Part shown: positions 36,105-47,576 of the stretch, one piece after another
How the letters are laid out: every line of letters begins with the position of its first letter
Numbering within the stretch: position 1 is the first letter of the stretch
Origin: Ceriagrion tenellum
Taxonomy: Eukaryota; Arthropoda; Insecta; Odonata; Coenagrionidae
DNA: 64,000 bases
Assembly: GCA_963169105.1 (NCBI GenBank)
Contig: OY720636.1
Location: 133,767,233-133,831,232 of the forward strand
Reading direction: 5' to 3'
Position numbers and translations under genes: made by a program
The notes under the pieces: model-generated
Seen by the model: only the letters and a program-made list of their open reading frames with translations
What the model was told of the DNA's origin: nothing
Database searches by the model: none

Positions 36105-36660
36105 GAGGAAGATAGAGACTGTGTATTTTATCAGCTGAATGAAATAATTCGTAGACCACCTGAATCATGAGTACCAGGTAGTATACCAAAGGTGCACAAG
36201 TTTTAATCCTCCCGAAAAACGTCCACCTCATCTCTCCTGAGTATTATGTATAAAACATAAACGATCGTGGTGAAGACGATTCCTGCGATAATTTAAAATC
36301 TGTAGAGTTCTTAGTAGCAGTCAAGGAACACAAGAAATGACTGGTTAAAAATAGGTACTGTTTTTCGCGATAAGGAAATATTTTACCGCCACGGATAGGC
36401 TGTGACGTTATAACGACTGTCTGTGAAGTGGAGTAATCAGTGGAAATCGATTCTGTAGTCGTTTATTAATTGATATATTCAAGTTTTTTTTCTATCAATT
36501 ATTATTACATAAATTAGGGAGGATTATACAAGTCTGAGGACAGTTTTGGAACAGAGGTGAGTGGAAGAAGAATATCAAACTGACAGCGATTCCACAATTA
36601 AATGCCCAAAGGAGGGACTGTATATAGAGTAAAATTCAAATCTTATAATTACAGCCAGCT
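36105..36660. repeat. Diverged ancient repeat, member 2 (copy B)
   Basis: Equivalent of 17270-17860. It lacks the small CAATTAAATGCCC internal duplication seen in A and C. Confidence 0.65.
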
Positions 36661-37555
36661 GTCTGCAGAGACTATGGAATATATCGGTACCCCCTCGGAA
36701 TTTTTTTATATTTTACTGTGTAAACGAATGCATGCACGTTTTCATGACTGTTTCAAAATTGCACCGCATAAAACGGCAAATTGTATGATTATATCCGAAC
36801 ATCTAAACGGGAAATGGCACCTGCTCTAATTCCATTCATTTTTTCTACATTCCGTAATTATTTCGTTGAAACAATAAAATGTATTATGTAATTTTTGCTA
36901 TCTTTTTACCTGCTAATCGTGATCCCAAAAATAGGCCTCAGGATTTTTACCATTGATAATACCTGTGTTTGACGTGCGCGCAATGGATTCAGTGTATACT
37001 CAAAATCAGGTTCCTCACGCACCGGAAAAGGGAATAGCCGGAAAGGAAATACATGCTGAATTGTTGAACACTGCCGATCATTCACACAAATGCATATTCC
37101 AAATAAGTCATCAAATCCTGCACTATATCATTTTCCTTACTTTCGTGCATAACGGTTTACGCATCCATTTATTTAAGGTTTCAGGCAATACATTTGTCAA
37201 AGGTTCAGATAAGGAAAACCGTATAAATAGGTATCAAGTTCTAGGAAAAAAGAAGTAAGTAAGATATGGCAAGATGGTGTTTTCGATCAGCTGGTAGAAG
37301 TAAGACTTCCTGGGTAGGCACGGTCTTAAAATTTCTCTAAAATAATTATCGCCTAACCAGCTTCAATATTTTCCTCCGTACTGACCTATCATTGAAAACC
37401 TCTTTTGCCTAATACACCACCATAAATTACTTCATACTCGCCCTCCTGATTTTAAGACTCCTTATATTCCACCTCCTAAGAATTTCCTCAACCACAACTT
37501 TCTCGGCTTTCCTCTACCTCTCACACCATTCATTTCATTTCACTCCACTCTGATA
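36661..37555. other. Unassigned region with internal deletion (copy B)
   Basis: Equivalent of 17861-19020 minus about 270 bp at 36893. Holds the 101-codon plus frame 36953-37258 of unknown meaning. Confidence 0.4.
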
Positions 37556-37690
37556 TATATCTGTTTCGTTATTCGACTCTCTTCCATTCTCTCAACATGG
37601 CCTTACTAACGAAGGACACTTCTTTCACATATGTCCACTACTGGAGTATCTAAGCCACATTCATTTATTACCCAGTCATTCATCATTCAT
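37556..37690 (-). pseudogene. RTE-like LINE fragment, truncated (copy B)
   Basis: Matches 19021-19155 of unit A, then stops after CATTCATCATTC. Confidence 0.6.
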
Positions 37691-38400
37691 GGTCGCCCCC
37701 GCTGTTAAGCATGTCGTCGCTAATCCTAGATTCTAAAGCGACGGTCACTTCAGTGGGAAGCAAATAGCGAATGACATGGGTAAAGGGAATCAAAGGTTGG
37801 TATACAGTTAAAATTGGTGAAAAGAAGATGGAAAAGGAAGCGCGCTGATGAGATCTGGAGAACCAACTACTGAACGTTCGGCGCGAGAGCCGGACGCCGC
37901 GGCGGGAGACCAGCGTTACGCCTTCACTCAAACATGTTTTTCTATCTTAAATGAAATATTACCCGTACCAAATTTTTTTAACTTGTAGAGGAGGGTTGTA
38001 TCTACAACATATAAAAAAATGAGGAAAATCGAAGCCATAGCTTCATCGTCAAAAATCGATTTGAACATTTGAATTTGTTATAAACTTTATTTAATTGTTT
38101 AAATTTTATGTAATATTCCATTGATTATCTTTCTCAATTTCATACCCTTAAAATAAATCATTGCATGCATTTTAATCTTCCTTATTTCCGGAGATATGCC
38201 GTCAAATGCGACGACGCTTTTGTAAAATTCTTGTTTTACAACATTGCAATATCTCGTAAACCGTTGAATGGATTACAAAATGGCTTTGGGGTTTTCACTT
38301 TGTAATCAAATGAAGACAATTGGCCAAATTTGGTCGAAATTGATTTCCTCAAGGGTCAATTTTGCCAATTTTCTGGTCGAATTGTGGTGGACTGACCCAT
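37691..38400. other. Sequence unique to the end of unit B
   Basis: Replaces the LINE and repeat sequence found at the end of unit A. It has a GC-rich patch around 37870-37910 and an AT-rich right part, and no gene or repeat is recognised. An 82-codon minus frame (37683-37931) has no domain. The difference means A and B do not end at the same ancestral breakpoint, or one was altered later. Confidence 0.5.
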
Positions 38401-39021
38401 GTTTATGAACAAACATATTAATGCATTGCACTCCGAACTAACTACCTATGATCTTCGACTGTCGACTGATAGATACGCGCGTTGTAGCTAGCATAATTAA
38501 GCTGAAAACAAATTATATTTACTCTAATGGTTTATTGTCCCCCTACTTTGATGAATGCAGTGAAATCTCTCCAATGCTCAACGTTATTAACAATTATGAT
38601 GTTCGTTAGTTAAAACTAATTCTGCCAATGAAATTATGGCTACCCGACAGTACTTTCATAATTCTTTCAAGGGGAATTGTTTTTTCTTTCCAGAGCAAGG
38701 AAAGCAGAATTTGTAGGTTCAATGAAGTAAACACAGATGGAACGTCCACAATGTATGGAATTATTCACAGAACTATTAGGTACCAGATCTTTAAGTATAT
38801 TCACATTTGAAAAGCCTTCGAATTTAGCGAATTAATCGATTTTTCCGCAAAAAATTAATAAACATCACACAAATACACGTAGTAATGATAAAATAGTATC
38901 CATTTGAAAGTTTCTTCACTTCTATTTTCCATACAAGCCCATATTATCACACCCCGAGTTCTAACTTAAAACCTAGCAAGCATAACAAGTCTGCTTTTTC
39001 ATATACTTGGTGTCTTGACTA

Positions 39022-39638
39022 TACTGCTCGCAGAGTTTCTGTGCACTGGAGAGTTCCTCCAAGCCTAGCTGCCCATGGTAGATGAGCAGCGATTGGCTGC
39101 CGGCGTTCAATCCCGTAAACCGGTTCTTAGCTCAGTGCGCGCCGCGTACGAATACCGTCAGCGGCGACCCAAAAGAATCGGCGAAAGCGAACGGATGTAT
39201 TCTAGTTTCTTTCCCAGCGTTAAAAATTGTGGTTTTTATGATAATTAGTCGCGATTTTCGTATTTATATTTTTCAAAATGTTGGTGAAGAGGATTTAAGT
39301 TTTGTTTATTTATCGTGTAACCACGTTGACCTCCGCCGATGAGGATTACTTTCTAACCTCACTGCGATAACTATTGCAATCACTGCAAGTTTTGACTCGA
39401 TATCTATAGTAGTTTCTTGTCCAGAGTATTTCTATTCTAAATGCCCTCGCGTCGGCGAGGCAGAGAGTTCGTTTTTGCCGATTCTTTTGGGTCGTCACTT
39501 ACGGCATTCGTACGCGGCGCGCACTGAGCTAAGAACCGGGTTTACGGGATTGGACGCCGGCAGCCAATCGCTGCTCATCTACCATAGGCAGCTAGGCTTT
39601 GAGAAATTCTTCAGCGCACAGAAACTCTGCGAGCACTA
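39022..39638. mobile_element. MITE-like element with ~171-bp terminal inverted repeats, TA target
   Basis: Present only in unit C. Ends TACTGCTCGCAGAG and CTCTGCGAGCACTA; the inverted repeats extend over about 39022-39192 and 39467-39638 with few mismatches. A duplicated TA flanks it (39020-39021, 39639-39640), and the empty site GACTAGGTATC is seen in A at 583-593. No transposase. TA target choice points to the Tc1/mariner type, but the long repeats are also found in other groups. Confidence 0.85.
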
Positions 39639-39812
39639 TAGGTATCTAGACAATATGGCGTCAGCGGCCACTTGAATTGGACGTCATTTCCGCCCAATGC
39701 GTACTAGGTTTCAAGACAAGATTGTTCGATTTGCCAAGTTAGAAAACGGCCTTAAATGGAAACCAGCGTCTCTGGATCCTTCTTTCTCCCACAAAGACTC
39801 GTTAGGCGCTAC

Positions 39813-40016
39813 GGCTGGGAGAAATCACTCCCAGGTGCGCCCCACGAATCTCTTTTCTCCCATTTTCAGGACAAAACCAAGTTACAGGCTTGGGCCGTTT
39901 TCGAACTTGGCAAACGCATAGTTAAATGCCCATCAAGTTATCTAGGTCCCCAGGCGGACGGAGTGAAATCCTCCCTGGGCACTTTCGTAGCCGTTATACG
40001 GTGGAAGAGACATCAT
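39813..40016 (+). repeat. Inverted-repeat arm, left (copy C)
   Basis: Equivalent of 757-959. Here the hairpin half reads GGGAGAAATCACTCCCAGG, less decayed than in A and B. Confidence 0.75.
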
Positions 40017-40338
40017 GCGGCCATCATCTCATAAATCAAACGAAAGGCTGCATCCGTGTTCATGTTGGTCGGTGATTCAAGTCAGTTACTTCTTGACACG
40101 GAGAAGGAACAGGAGCAAGGATAATAGAAATAGGATTGTCAACTCCACGCTCTTAGTCAAGCGTTATTGATTCCAACCCCTTCCACCGTTATTCGTTTGT
40201 TTTGAGCATCGAATAGGTGGCGCTGGTACACTTTAGGGTCCATCGTGGAGGAAACATGTTCATTTCAGCATATGGCGTTGAGGTGACTGCAACAGGGAAA
40301 TAAGTTAATATTCACAACTTCTCCTAATAATTATCAAG

Positions 40339-40452
40339 ATGGTTCGCCCTGCGCGTAGTTGTTTTGTGCCCAATTGTTGTACGGGTTACAACAAGACAAA
40401 GAAATTGAACGCAAAGTTGGGAGTGCGGAATAAGTGTTTATTTAAGGCAGTG
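40339..40452 (+). pseudogene. THAP-domain first exon fragment
   Basis: Starts MVRPARSCFVPNCCTGYNKTK. The C-x4-C pair (CFVPNC) followed by TGY matches the first half of a THAP C2CH zinc finger. The exon ends at AAGGCAGTG/GTAAGT, an excellent donor. The second half of the finger was not found downstream, so the gene is incomplete here. Context inside the P-like element suggests transposase origin instead of a host THAP gene. Confidence 0.5.
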
Positions 40453-42495
40453 GTAAGTACGAAAACTGTACTACTTAGCTTTATTGACAATGTTGAGATG
40501 TTTTCAAGTCATTGTTTAGCTATTTTTCCTCGCAATATTGATTTATGATTCTGGCTGTAAAATCTGATATTCCAACTGTAAATGTCTTCTATTCGTGGAG
40601 AAATCTTGCTGCAGGAAGTGCTACCGCATCCATGTTATGTGGAATGTGGTAATGCCATGAATTTCTTATGTTTGTTTCATAGACGGATATTTTGACGCAG
40701 GCGGATTGATGTTTTTATGAGCCTCTGGAATGATAAATTACTCGGTAGATAAGTTAGTATCCTGGGATCGCTATTTCGCTCTTAGTAGGTACACCACGTG
40801 GTTTCGACTTAAGTCGGATTGACTGAAATTTCTCCTAATCTTGTTAAATATTTTCCCCTCATTTAAAAAAATTATATTCTATTGAACCCTGTTATTTATA
40901 GTGTCATCATCAAAATATATTTTAATCATTAAATTTTTTCGGTCTTGGTTCAGCACTTACAACGGGTAGATGCAAATATCTAGCACAACTGTTTTTGTTT
41001 TTAAGTGTCCACGAGTAGGTTAATAAATTTCATTTAAATATTTCTCAGTTGTGCTTTCGATCGCATAGATTTTAATTAAATTTAAATTGTTAACTCGGGT
41101 GCATTTTGCTTGTAGGCAAGCTAATGCTGCAGCAAACACCCAACAGGAGTATACAAAACTGCAGAGAAAAAAGGGAATCTGTGAGGATTGGGTTAGTTTT
41201 GATGCTGTCATTGTCTTATTATTTAGGTATTTATTTAAGTTTGCTATATTGATGAGGATTATTTTCTTTCTAGTAAGTGGTTTGGCTGTTTGGAATCCAA
41301 GAAGTAGTGAAAATTCACCGAGAAAGTGACTCGTGGTTGTTGTTGTGATTTGTGTTGTACGAGGAAGTGACTCGTGATTTTTTTTGTGATGTGTGGAATA
41401 TGAGAGAGTGACCCATGGTTGTTTTTGTCATGCGTGGTATCCGAGAAAGTGACTCGTGGTTGTTTTTGTCCTGTCTGGTGTAGTGATATTCACAGTGTTA
41501 GTAGTTTTGTTTTTTTCCCAATGTTACGACAGTACATACATGAATTGCAAGACATTTGAGTTGGTGACTGCTTTTTGGCTATTCATGTAATCAATTTTGT
41601 TCCCCATGATTAGATTATTCATTGGATTTGGCATCTTTTTACTGTGTGGACAGGTTGACATCCTTTACTGACGTCAAGTGATTTTCAATCCTTGGAGTAG
41701 ATATTTTCCTTGCATGTTTGTAAATTTATATTTTTCCCTTTTTTATTTTATCATGACTTCCATAGACAGGGTGATTCTCCAGTTTTTTAGTGCACTCAAT
41801 GTAGCCTGAATGGTGTTTGAATATAATAAATTAAATTGATAATTATCAACTTTATTTCCATCAGCTCGTCCTTTCCCCATTGCTTTGGATTACCTGTTTG
41901 CAACAGTCTTCTTTTTCAGTTGTCAATCCATCAGGAATGGTTTGCGACAGCCAACGGTATGGAGAGCGACCTCCTCCTGTCCCTTAGTACATGTCTCGCT
42001 GCCATATCTTTGCAACGGTAAACCATTCCTAAATGCTCAATGGATGAAATTTTAATTGCCTATTCTAGTCCAAAGGGAATTAACAATTGCTCTCAGCCGG
42101 CGCTATAACGTTCCTTTGCTCGAAAGCGTACGTTGTCAAGCAGACATGGGTACATCTACAGCATGACTGTCGGGGACCTGCTTTCTCTAGAAGTTTTACT
42201 CGCGTAGTCATAATGAATAATAGTGTTTGGTTGATCATATCTGATGGCCATCACGCGAATAATTCTTAGAAATTGCGTGGTAGTAGCAATTAAAAATTTC
42301 ACTTTGCAGACGATGAACGGAGCGACGCAGTACGATTTGCCTGTCGTTCTATGGAAAAATTAACCCCCGGGAAGCTTCATCGCGAGTTTTTTTTTATATA
42401 TGACGTTCAAAATTTCATTCTGGCTGGCCACGTCCTAATTCAATCATTTAAATTGCATAGTAAGACCGATTTTATCTCCCCTTAACTCAATGTAA
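40453..42495. other. Interior of P-like element without recognisable genes
   Basis: Apart from the minisatellite, only short frames. A possible exon (acceptor TTGCTTGTAG before 41117, donor GATTGG/GTTAGT near 41190) encodes a basic stretch with no domain. Frames 41836-42021 and 42087-42269 are unassigned. Confidence 0.4.
41320..41483. repeat. Minisatellite, 41-bp period, four copies
   Basis: Units start at 41320, 41361, 41402 and 41443, each beginning GAGAAAGTGACTCGTGGTTG with a few changes. Confidence 0.85.
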
Positions 42496-43861
42496 GATAG
42501 GCATTAGGGAGGATGCGGTTAGCTACCTAAATATTTAGAGGCCTTTCGCTAAGGCAGCTTGATTTGGGACATCCTTCGCTAGTGTTGCCGTCTACCGAGC
42601 TGGAAACGAATGAAAAACATATGAGTTGTTAATAAAGGACTGAATGAAACAAATGAAACCTGAAATTGAGACATTTTTGACGCCTTTGGCTACCTTCGTA
42701 TGCGTTGTGAGGTTTGGAAAGCGAAATAACATTTTTTGCATCCATTTCATTGTTTGGAGATTCGTTAGTTTTTAGTTTTCGGGGTATTTAAGTTTGTGTA
42801 GGTATTCTGGGATTTAAATTCGGTTTTTTAAAGTGTACTAATTAGAATTTTTCTTTTGTACTCGGGTGTTGGATAGCGAAATATTAGAGAATTCTTTCAC
42901 TTACAGACAAAATACTTGCTGGCCATGTTTGCCCCTTTTCAACTTCCTTGTGTACGATTTTCCTTGTACGATGCATGCAGCGCTTTAATGATGGGAAATT
43001 CAATATGGAGGTGGATTTAGGATAAACTCCATCTACCCTAAATTTCACCCCCGAGAAAGGCACCTAAATCCGCTCCCCCATGATGCCTAACGAATTGGGA
43101 CACACTTCAAGATGGCGTCCTCCCTAAATCTGCCGATTTAGCTGCCTAAATGGCGAATTGGGACACAGCTTAAAGCCCTGTCCCAATTCGTTAGGCATTA
43201 GGGAGGATGCGGTTAGCTAGCTAAATATCTAGATGCCTTTCGCTAAGGGAGCTTGATTTGGGACATCCTTTGCTAGTGTTGCCGTCTACCGAGCTGGAAA
43301 CGAATGAAAAACATATGAGTAATTAATAAAGGACTACATGAAACCTGAAATAAAGACATTTTTGACGCCTCTGGCTACCTTCGGGTGCGTTGTGAGATTT
43401 GGAAAGTGAAATTACATTTTTCATCCATTTCGTTGTCTGGAGATTCGTTAGTTTTCGGGGTATGTAAGTTTGTGTAGGTGTTCTGGGATTTAAATTCGTT
43501 TTATTTAAGTGTACTAACATAAGTAAAATTTTTCTTTTGTAGTCGGGTGTTGGTTTGCGAAATTCTAGAGAATTCTTTCACAACATACAAAATACTTGCC
43601 ATGTTTGCCACTTTTCAACTACTTCCTTGGGTACGAGCGGTGCGAGTTTCCTCGTACGACGCATACTGCGCTTTGCACGACGGGAAATTCAATATGGAGG
43701 CGGATTTAGGATAAACTCCATCTACCCTAAATTTCACCCCCGAGAAAGGCACCTAAATCCGCTCCCCCATGATGCCTAACGAATTGGGACACACTTCAAG
43801 ATGTCGTCCTCCCTAAATCTGCCGATTTAGCTGCCTAAATGGCGAATTGGGACACAGCTTT
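42496..43861. repeat. Two tandem copies of a ~690-bp MITE-like repeat
   Basis: GCATTAGGGAGGATGCGGTT occurs at 42501 and 43195, period 694 bp, and both copies run to GGCGAATTGGGACACAGCTT. The second copy has inverted ends (AAAGCCCTGTCCCAATTCG against AAAGCTGTGTCCCAATTCG) flanked by TTA or TA. The first lacks its left end. The copies differ by many substitutions and small indels, so the tandem is old. No transposase. Confidence 0.75.
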
Positions 43862-43995
43862 ATAAAGCTAGCCCAGCGATAGACACTAATTGCCTATTAG
43901 CACCATCTACCGGCAGCTTCTTCCCGCGGAAGTGTTTGGAATCACTCTCAGGCGGCCAGTTGTTCGTCCAGATCTCTATAGTCCGTGAACAGGAG

Positions 43996-44882
43996 GGTGA
44001 TCGGAGTAGGGAAAAAGGGGTGGAAATGGACCCAGATGGTAAGCAAGGTATTTTGGCGGCAAGAGGTTTTCAACTTACCGATAGAGGCGCTGCAGATAGC
44101 GGCACTTCCATCATCCGAGCGTTTTCTCGTTCTTTTATGAAGTTAGCGTGGTGAAGAGCGGTTGTGAACTTGCTATTTTGGTGAATTAGACTGTGGAACG
44201 CAAGGAGTGTCGTGGACCGCTCGGAACGATTACGGAACTTAGAATGGTCGTTGCATAACGTCGCAAACGGGACGTTACACACCACAAGTTAGGGACCCGG
44301 TCTTTCACAACGCCTAGTATTTTGGTAATATTATTACGTGCTTTTATGCGCCAGTGGCTTAATATTTCGCATTCTAACATCAGAAGTTACTTGCAATTGC
44401 TACTCTGGAAGACTGTCATTTGAGGAATTTCAGTCAAAAATGTTTATTTTTGATAAATTACCCTCTGATCCTGCCAGCCTCTCAACAACATCATGCTCTT
44501 GTTTGCACTTTAGCCTACATGTATGCGAATAACCTAAGTCGTCGAAGCACCCTAATCACCCTAATACTACTTCTACTGCCTACATGTACGTTCCCAAGAT
44601 ATTCAAGAGAGCATTGAGACAGAATAAGCAACCTCATGATCTTGTTTTTCATTTAACATCACGTGGAATGTTATGTTGGAAATAATTATGCTAACTTATT
44701 ATGCCTAATCAAAGGTAAAATCATCAATTCCGTAGGAAGACACCTCGAATTAACCATCTGCCCGCCTCTATTCTCATTCATATACTATGATCATGCATCG
44801 TCGTTTTTCCACATACAATGGCATCGGGTTAAATGAAGTCAGAATGTTAAATACCACCATATATTTAAAATTCTAAATTCTG
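43996..44882. other. Spacer between inverted-repeat arms, right part (copy C)
   Basis: Equivalent of 1055-1944 in A, resuming after the P-like insertion. No gene recognised. Confidence 0.45.
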
Positions 44883-44954
44883 ATGATGTCTCTTCCGCCG
44901 TATATGGGCTACGAAATTGCCCAGGGAGGATTTCACTCCGTCCGCCTGGGGATC

Positions 44955-45085
44955 GGTCATAAAAATCCATAGGGAAAGAGGACGCCTCGGTAGCTTAACT
45001 GGCTAAAGCACTCGGCCGGAAATCGAGGGATCCGGGTTCGAATCCCGGTCAAGGCGAACGAATTTTTCTCTGCGGAATTTCGCCC
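44955..45085 (+). mobile_element. tRNA-derived SINE-like insertion
   Basis: Present only in unit C, splitting the right inverted-repeat arm at GGGGATC/ATCTAG. Positions 44983-45056 fold like a tRNA: CGCCT and AGGCG ends, A-box-like TAGCTTAACTGGCTAAAGC, a CTCGG anticodon stem with anticodon-like GGA, and B box GGTTCGAATCC with CCGGG/CCCGG arm. A-T-rich 3' tail. Read as a SINE because it is an insertion with a tail, though an intact tRNA pseudogene is also possible. Confidence 0.65.
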
Positions 45086-46258
45086 ATCTAGATAACTTGA
45101 TAGGCAGTTAACTATGCGTTTGCCAAGTTCGAAAACGGCCCAAGCCTGTAACTTTGGTTTTGTCCTGAAAACGGAAAAAAAAGAGATTCGTGGGGCGCAC
45201 CTGGGAGCGATTTCTCCCAGGTGCGGGTTCGAATCTCGCCTGGGTTGATTATTCACTGCCCAGGACAAGGATGTTCGTGTTCGCCCAATGAGTCTATTGT
45301 AAGAGAGGACTGCAGTCTTCAATTCCTCGATTGATATTATTAAAACCGCTGTCGGCTCCGTACCGCTTGCAGGGTAAACAGCTGCCGAAAAAGACTGAGC
45401 TATGCCGCATTTTTATTGTTCCCCAACGGAAAAATGTGCGCAAGTCACTTTTAAGCATCGCTTGTCCGAACATTTTTTGCTAGAATTCAGTTTTGCGTAG
45501 TGCCTTGCCAGAGAAAGGCGTGAGTTTGTCATTAAGTATGGAAGCTGACGTATCTTCTTTACGTTCGAAAAAAAGAGAAGGCAACTTTTGAAGAGGAGAA
45601 CCCCTAGTTTCTTGGTATTGTGAATTTCCAGTTTCAATACACTTCCGTGGATTTTTGGCTAACAGTGGTGCAATCAGTGCAAGCTTGTAACATTGTGTTA
45701 ATTTTAACTTAAAAAAGATTACATAGGGTTTAATGGATCTTAGAAATGTCACGCATCTTGAGATGCATGAGAAATTTATTGAAAGTGGAAAAAAATCTGT
45801 ATCATCTAAGAAACAATGCATACTGGACTAGTTAAGCAACAAATTTAATTTGAATGAGGACGTCAATGCCAAAAATATTTTAGCAAGTGTAATGCAAAAG
45901 TATCTATTCTCAAAATATCTTCGTAAGTGGGAGCAAAGCTCACGTTCTGACAGTTTTTTCAGAAGAAAGTTCGGATGTTGGCTCCAGCTGAAGTTGAAAT
46001 TTTCCGGTCTCATATAAATATGTTCCCAATATATCCGGTGAGCATCTACTGTGTGAATTGTAATGAGTTGCAGTGATATCAGTATCTCTTGCTTCAATGT
46101 GTTAATTAAAATCAGTACTCTTTGAAGGTTCGACTGAGTTAGCTGAAATTGGCCGACCGAAAAAAATGTTTTAGGAATCCATCGAGAGGGCAAAGAGAAG
46201 GAAAAGAGAGGATTTCAGGGCTAGCACATCACCAGCTGAGTAAGCGTTTGCCACCTCG

Positions 46259-46885
46259 ATGAGCTATCGAAGCAAAGGAGATGAGTCTGTCGCAAAAATA
46301 GTTAAAGTGGTGACGACAAACACTCCCTCAAGAGCGAAGCGCGTGTTATCTGAATGGAGAACAAAGGAGGCCAATCCAAACGAACTATCTCCAGAGGAAG
46401 CTCTTTCCATTATTGTTTCTGGCCATTTTACCAAAAACCACTTCTTTCTTCTTCGAATGACATCTAAAATACATGGCCAGTCCACATACCCTAGCTACAA
46501 GTCTGTATTAGAAGTCAAATATTCAGCCTACTCCGAGGACATCACTATCACAGAGGAGAAGTGTGAGGTGAGTCTGCAGTGTATCATTGAAGTTAAGTGA
46601 GAGTAAAGTTAATTCATGGATCAGCAATCGCCAAGAAAGCTGTGCTCCCTGTTGGTCATTTGTCCGAAGAGGCGATGGAGGCTAGGAATAAGGATATATC
46701 AGAAGATCACAGGAACACAACACAAAAAAATTATCCAGGATCAGTACAAACGAAGATCACTTTCGAAGACTACTTCTTACATTAGATCCAAAGATATAGT
46801 CGATTTCAGGAGTTCAGAAAAGAAAAATAGTGCAATTAAGCGTCAGATGAAAATAATTTTGCTCACTCTAGAGGAATCTAGTTAA
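46259..46885 (+). pseudogene. Remnant of transposon-like gene (SEEAMEARNKD family), copy C
   Basis: Same two broken frames as at 3186-3812, with a few substitutions (for example LPVGHLSEEAMEARNKD). A GTGAGT follows EEKCE, so the frame break may have been an intron border. The region just before (45300-46258) is unassigned. Confidence 0.5.
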
Positions 46886-46977
46886 CAGCGTGATGATGAG
46901 ACTGATGAAGAATTATCTGAAGAAGATTTCTAGTGTGTTTAGCTTTTCCTTGAAAATGCATAATAAAATATGGAAAG

Positions 46978-47083
46978 ATAGTTAAATTTTTACTTTGAAA
47001 AGTCTATTTCCCAGTTAAATGTAGGTATATATATACCTACATTTAACTGGGTAATAGACTTTTCAAAGTAAAAATTTAACTAT
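46978..47083. repeat. Perfect-spacer palindrome, 53-bp arms
   Basis: 46978-47030 is repeated in inverted form at 47031-47083 with one mismatch and no spacer; the centre is GGTATAT/ATATACC. In A the left arm runs straight into the long (TA)n array. Here the array has been replaced by an inverted copy of its own flank. Confidence 0.92.
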
Positions 47084-47120
47084 ATAATTCATATAAACTA
47101 AATAACTAATTCATATAAAC

Positions 47121-47335
47121 CCCCCGCCGATTCCAGTGGTTTCTTAGTAGTCTGGGTAGCTTGGTGGTCTGAGCATTGGACGCGAAATCCAAAGGTCCGT
47201 GGTTCGATTCCCGGTCCAGTCGAATTTTTTCTGCTTGGAATCGGCCATCATTTCATCTTCACGCCACCATTGTGTTTGTAAATTTTATGTGTTCCTATCC
47301 ACTTTCTTTCTACCTTTCTGTATAAACATTTATGA

Positions 47336-47343
<8 letters not shown>
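47121..47343 (+). mobile_element. tRNA-derived SINE-like sequence with TG/TA tail
   Basis: Positions 47150-47222 are tRNA-like: A-box-like TAGCTTGGTGGTCTGAGC, anticodon stem TTGGA/TCCAA with CGA-type loop, B box GGTTCGATTCC. The 3' part ends TTCTGTATAAACATTTAT plus a TG run, the same tail as the 243-bp element at 15335. Found only in unit C, between the palindrome and the (TA)n block. Confidence 0.6.
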
Positions 47344-47380
<37 letters not shown>

Positions 47381-47480
47381 AATAAGTATATAATAATATA
47401 ATAAGTATAATAAGTATATAATATATAATATAATAAATATATAATAAAATATAATAAGTATATAATATAATAATAAATAT

Positions 47481-47575
<95 letters not shown>
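47344..47575. repeat. (TA)n and TAATA-rich low-complexity block (copy C)
   Basis: TA arrays at 47344-47377 and about 47487-47574 with an AT-only stretch between. Joined directly to the truncated Penelope-like element. Long YIYIY frames here are repeat artefacts. Confidence 0.95.

Positions 47576-47576
<1 letters not shown>

Larger units (their letters stand above)
20404..38438. repeat. Tandem segmental duplication, unit B
   Basis: Second block, about 18.0 kb. It is shorter than A because of a deletion at 23387 that removed about 1.8 kb (the transposon-like remnant, the (TA)n array and the Penelope 3' end) and a smaller deletion near 36893, where about 270 bp present at 18087-18355 in A is missing. 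Its right end (37690-38400) differs from unit A, which has LINE sequence there. The Penelope-like element here keeps the longest open reading frame of the three. Confidence 0.93.
40116..43986. mobile_element. P-like DNA transposon, degenerate, with nested repeats
   Basis: Present only in unit C and bounded by the duplicated target GAACAGGAG (40107-40115 and 43987-43995); A keeps the single empty site near 1050. The ends are weakly inverted (GGATAATAGAAATAGGA against GGACTATAGAGATCTGGA). Near the left end is an exon with a THAP-type start, the DNA-binding domain of P-element transposases. No transposase catalytic domain remains. It holds a 41-bp minisatellite and two tandem MITE-like copies. 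Classification as P-like rests on the THAP start and target length. Confidence 0.6.

Noticed and set aside
42496..43861. Tandem repeat as a CRISPR-like array or satellite
   Set aside because: Only two ~690-bp units with inverted ends. They are transposon copies.
44983..45056. Functional tRNA gene
   Set aside because: The tRNA-like fold is good, but the sequence is an insertion with an A/T-rich tail and imperfect acceptor pairing, so a tRNA-derived SINE is more likely.
47150..47222. Functional tRNA-Ser-like gene
   Set aside because: Acceptor stem pairs over only a few bases and it continues into a SINE-like tail.
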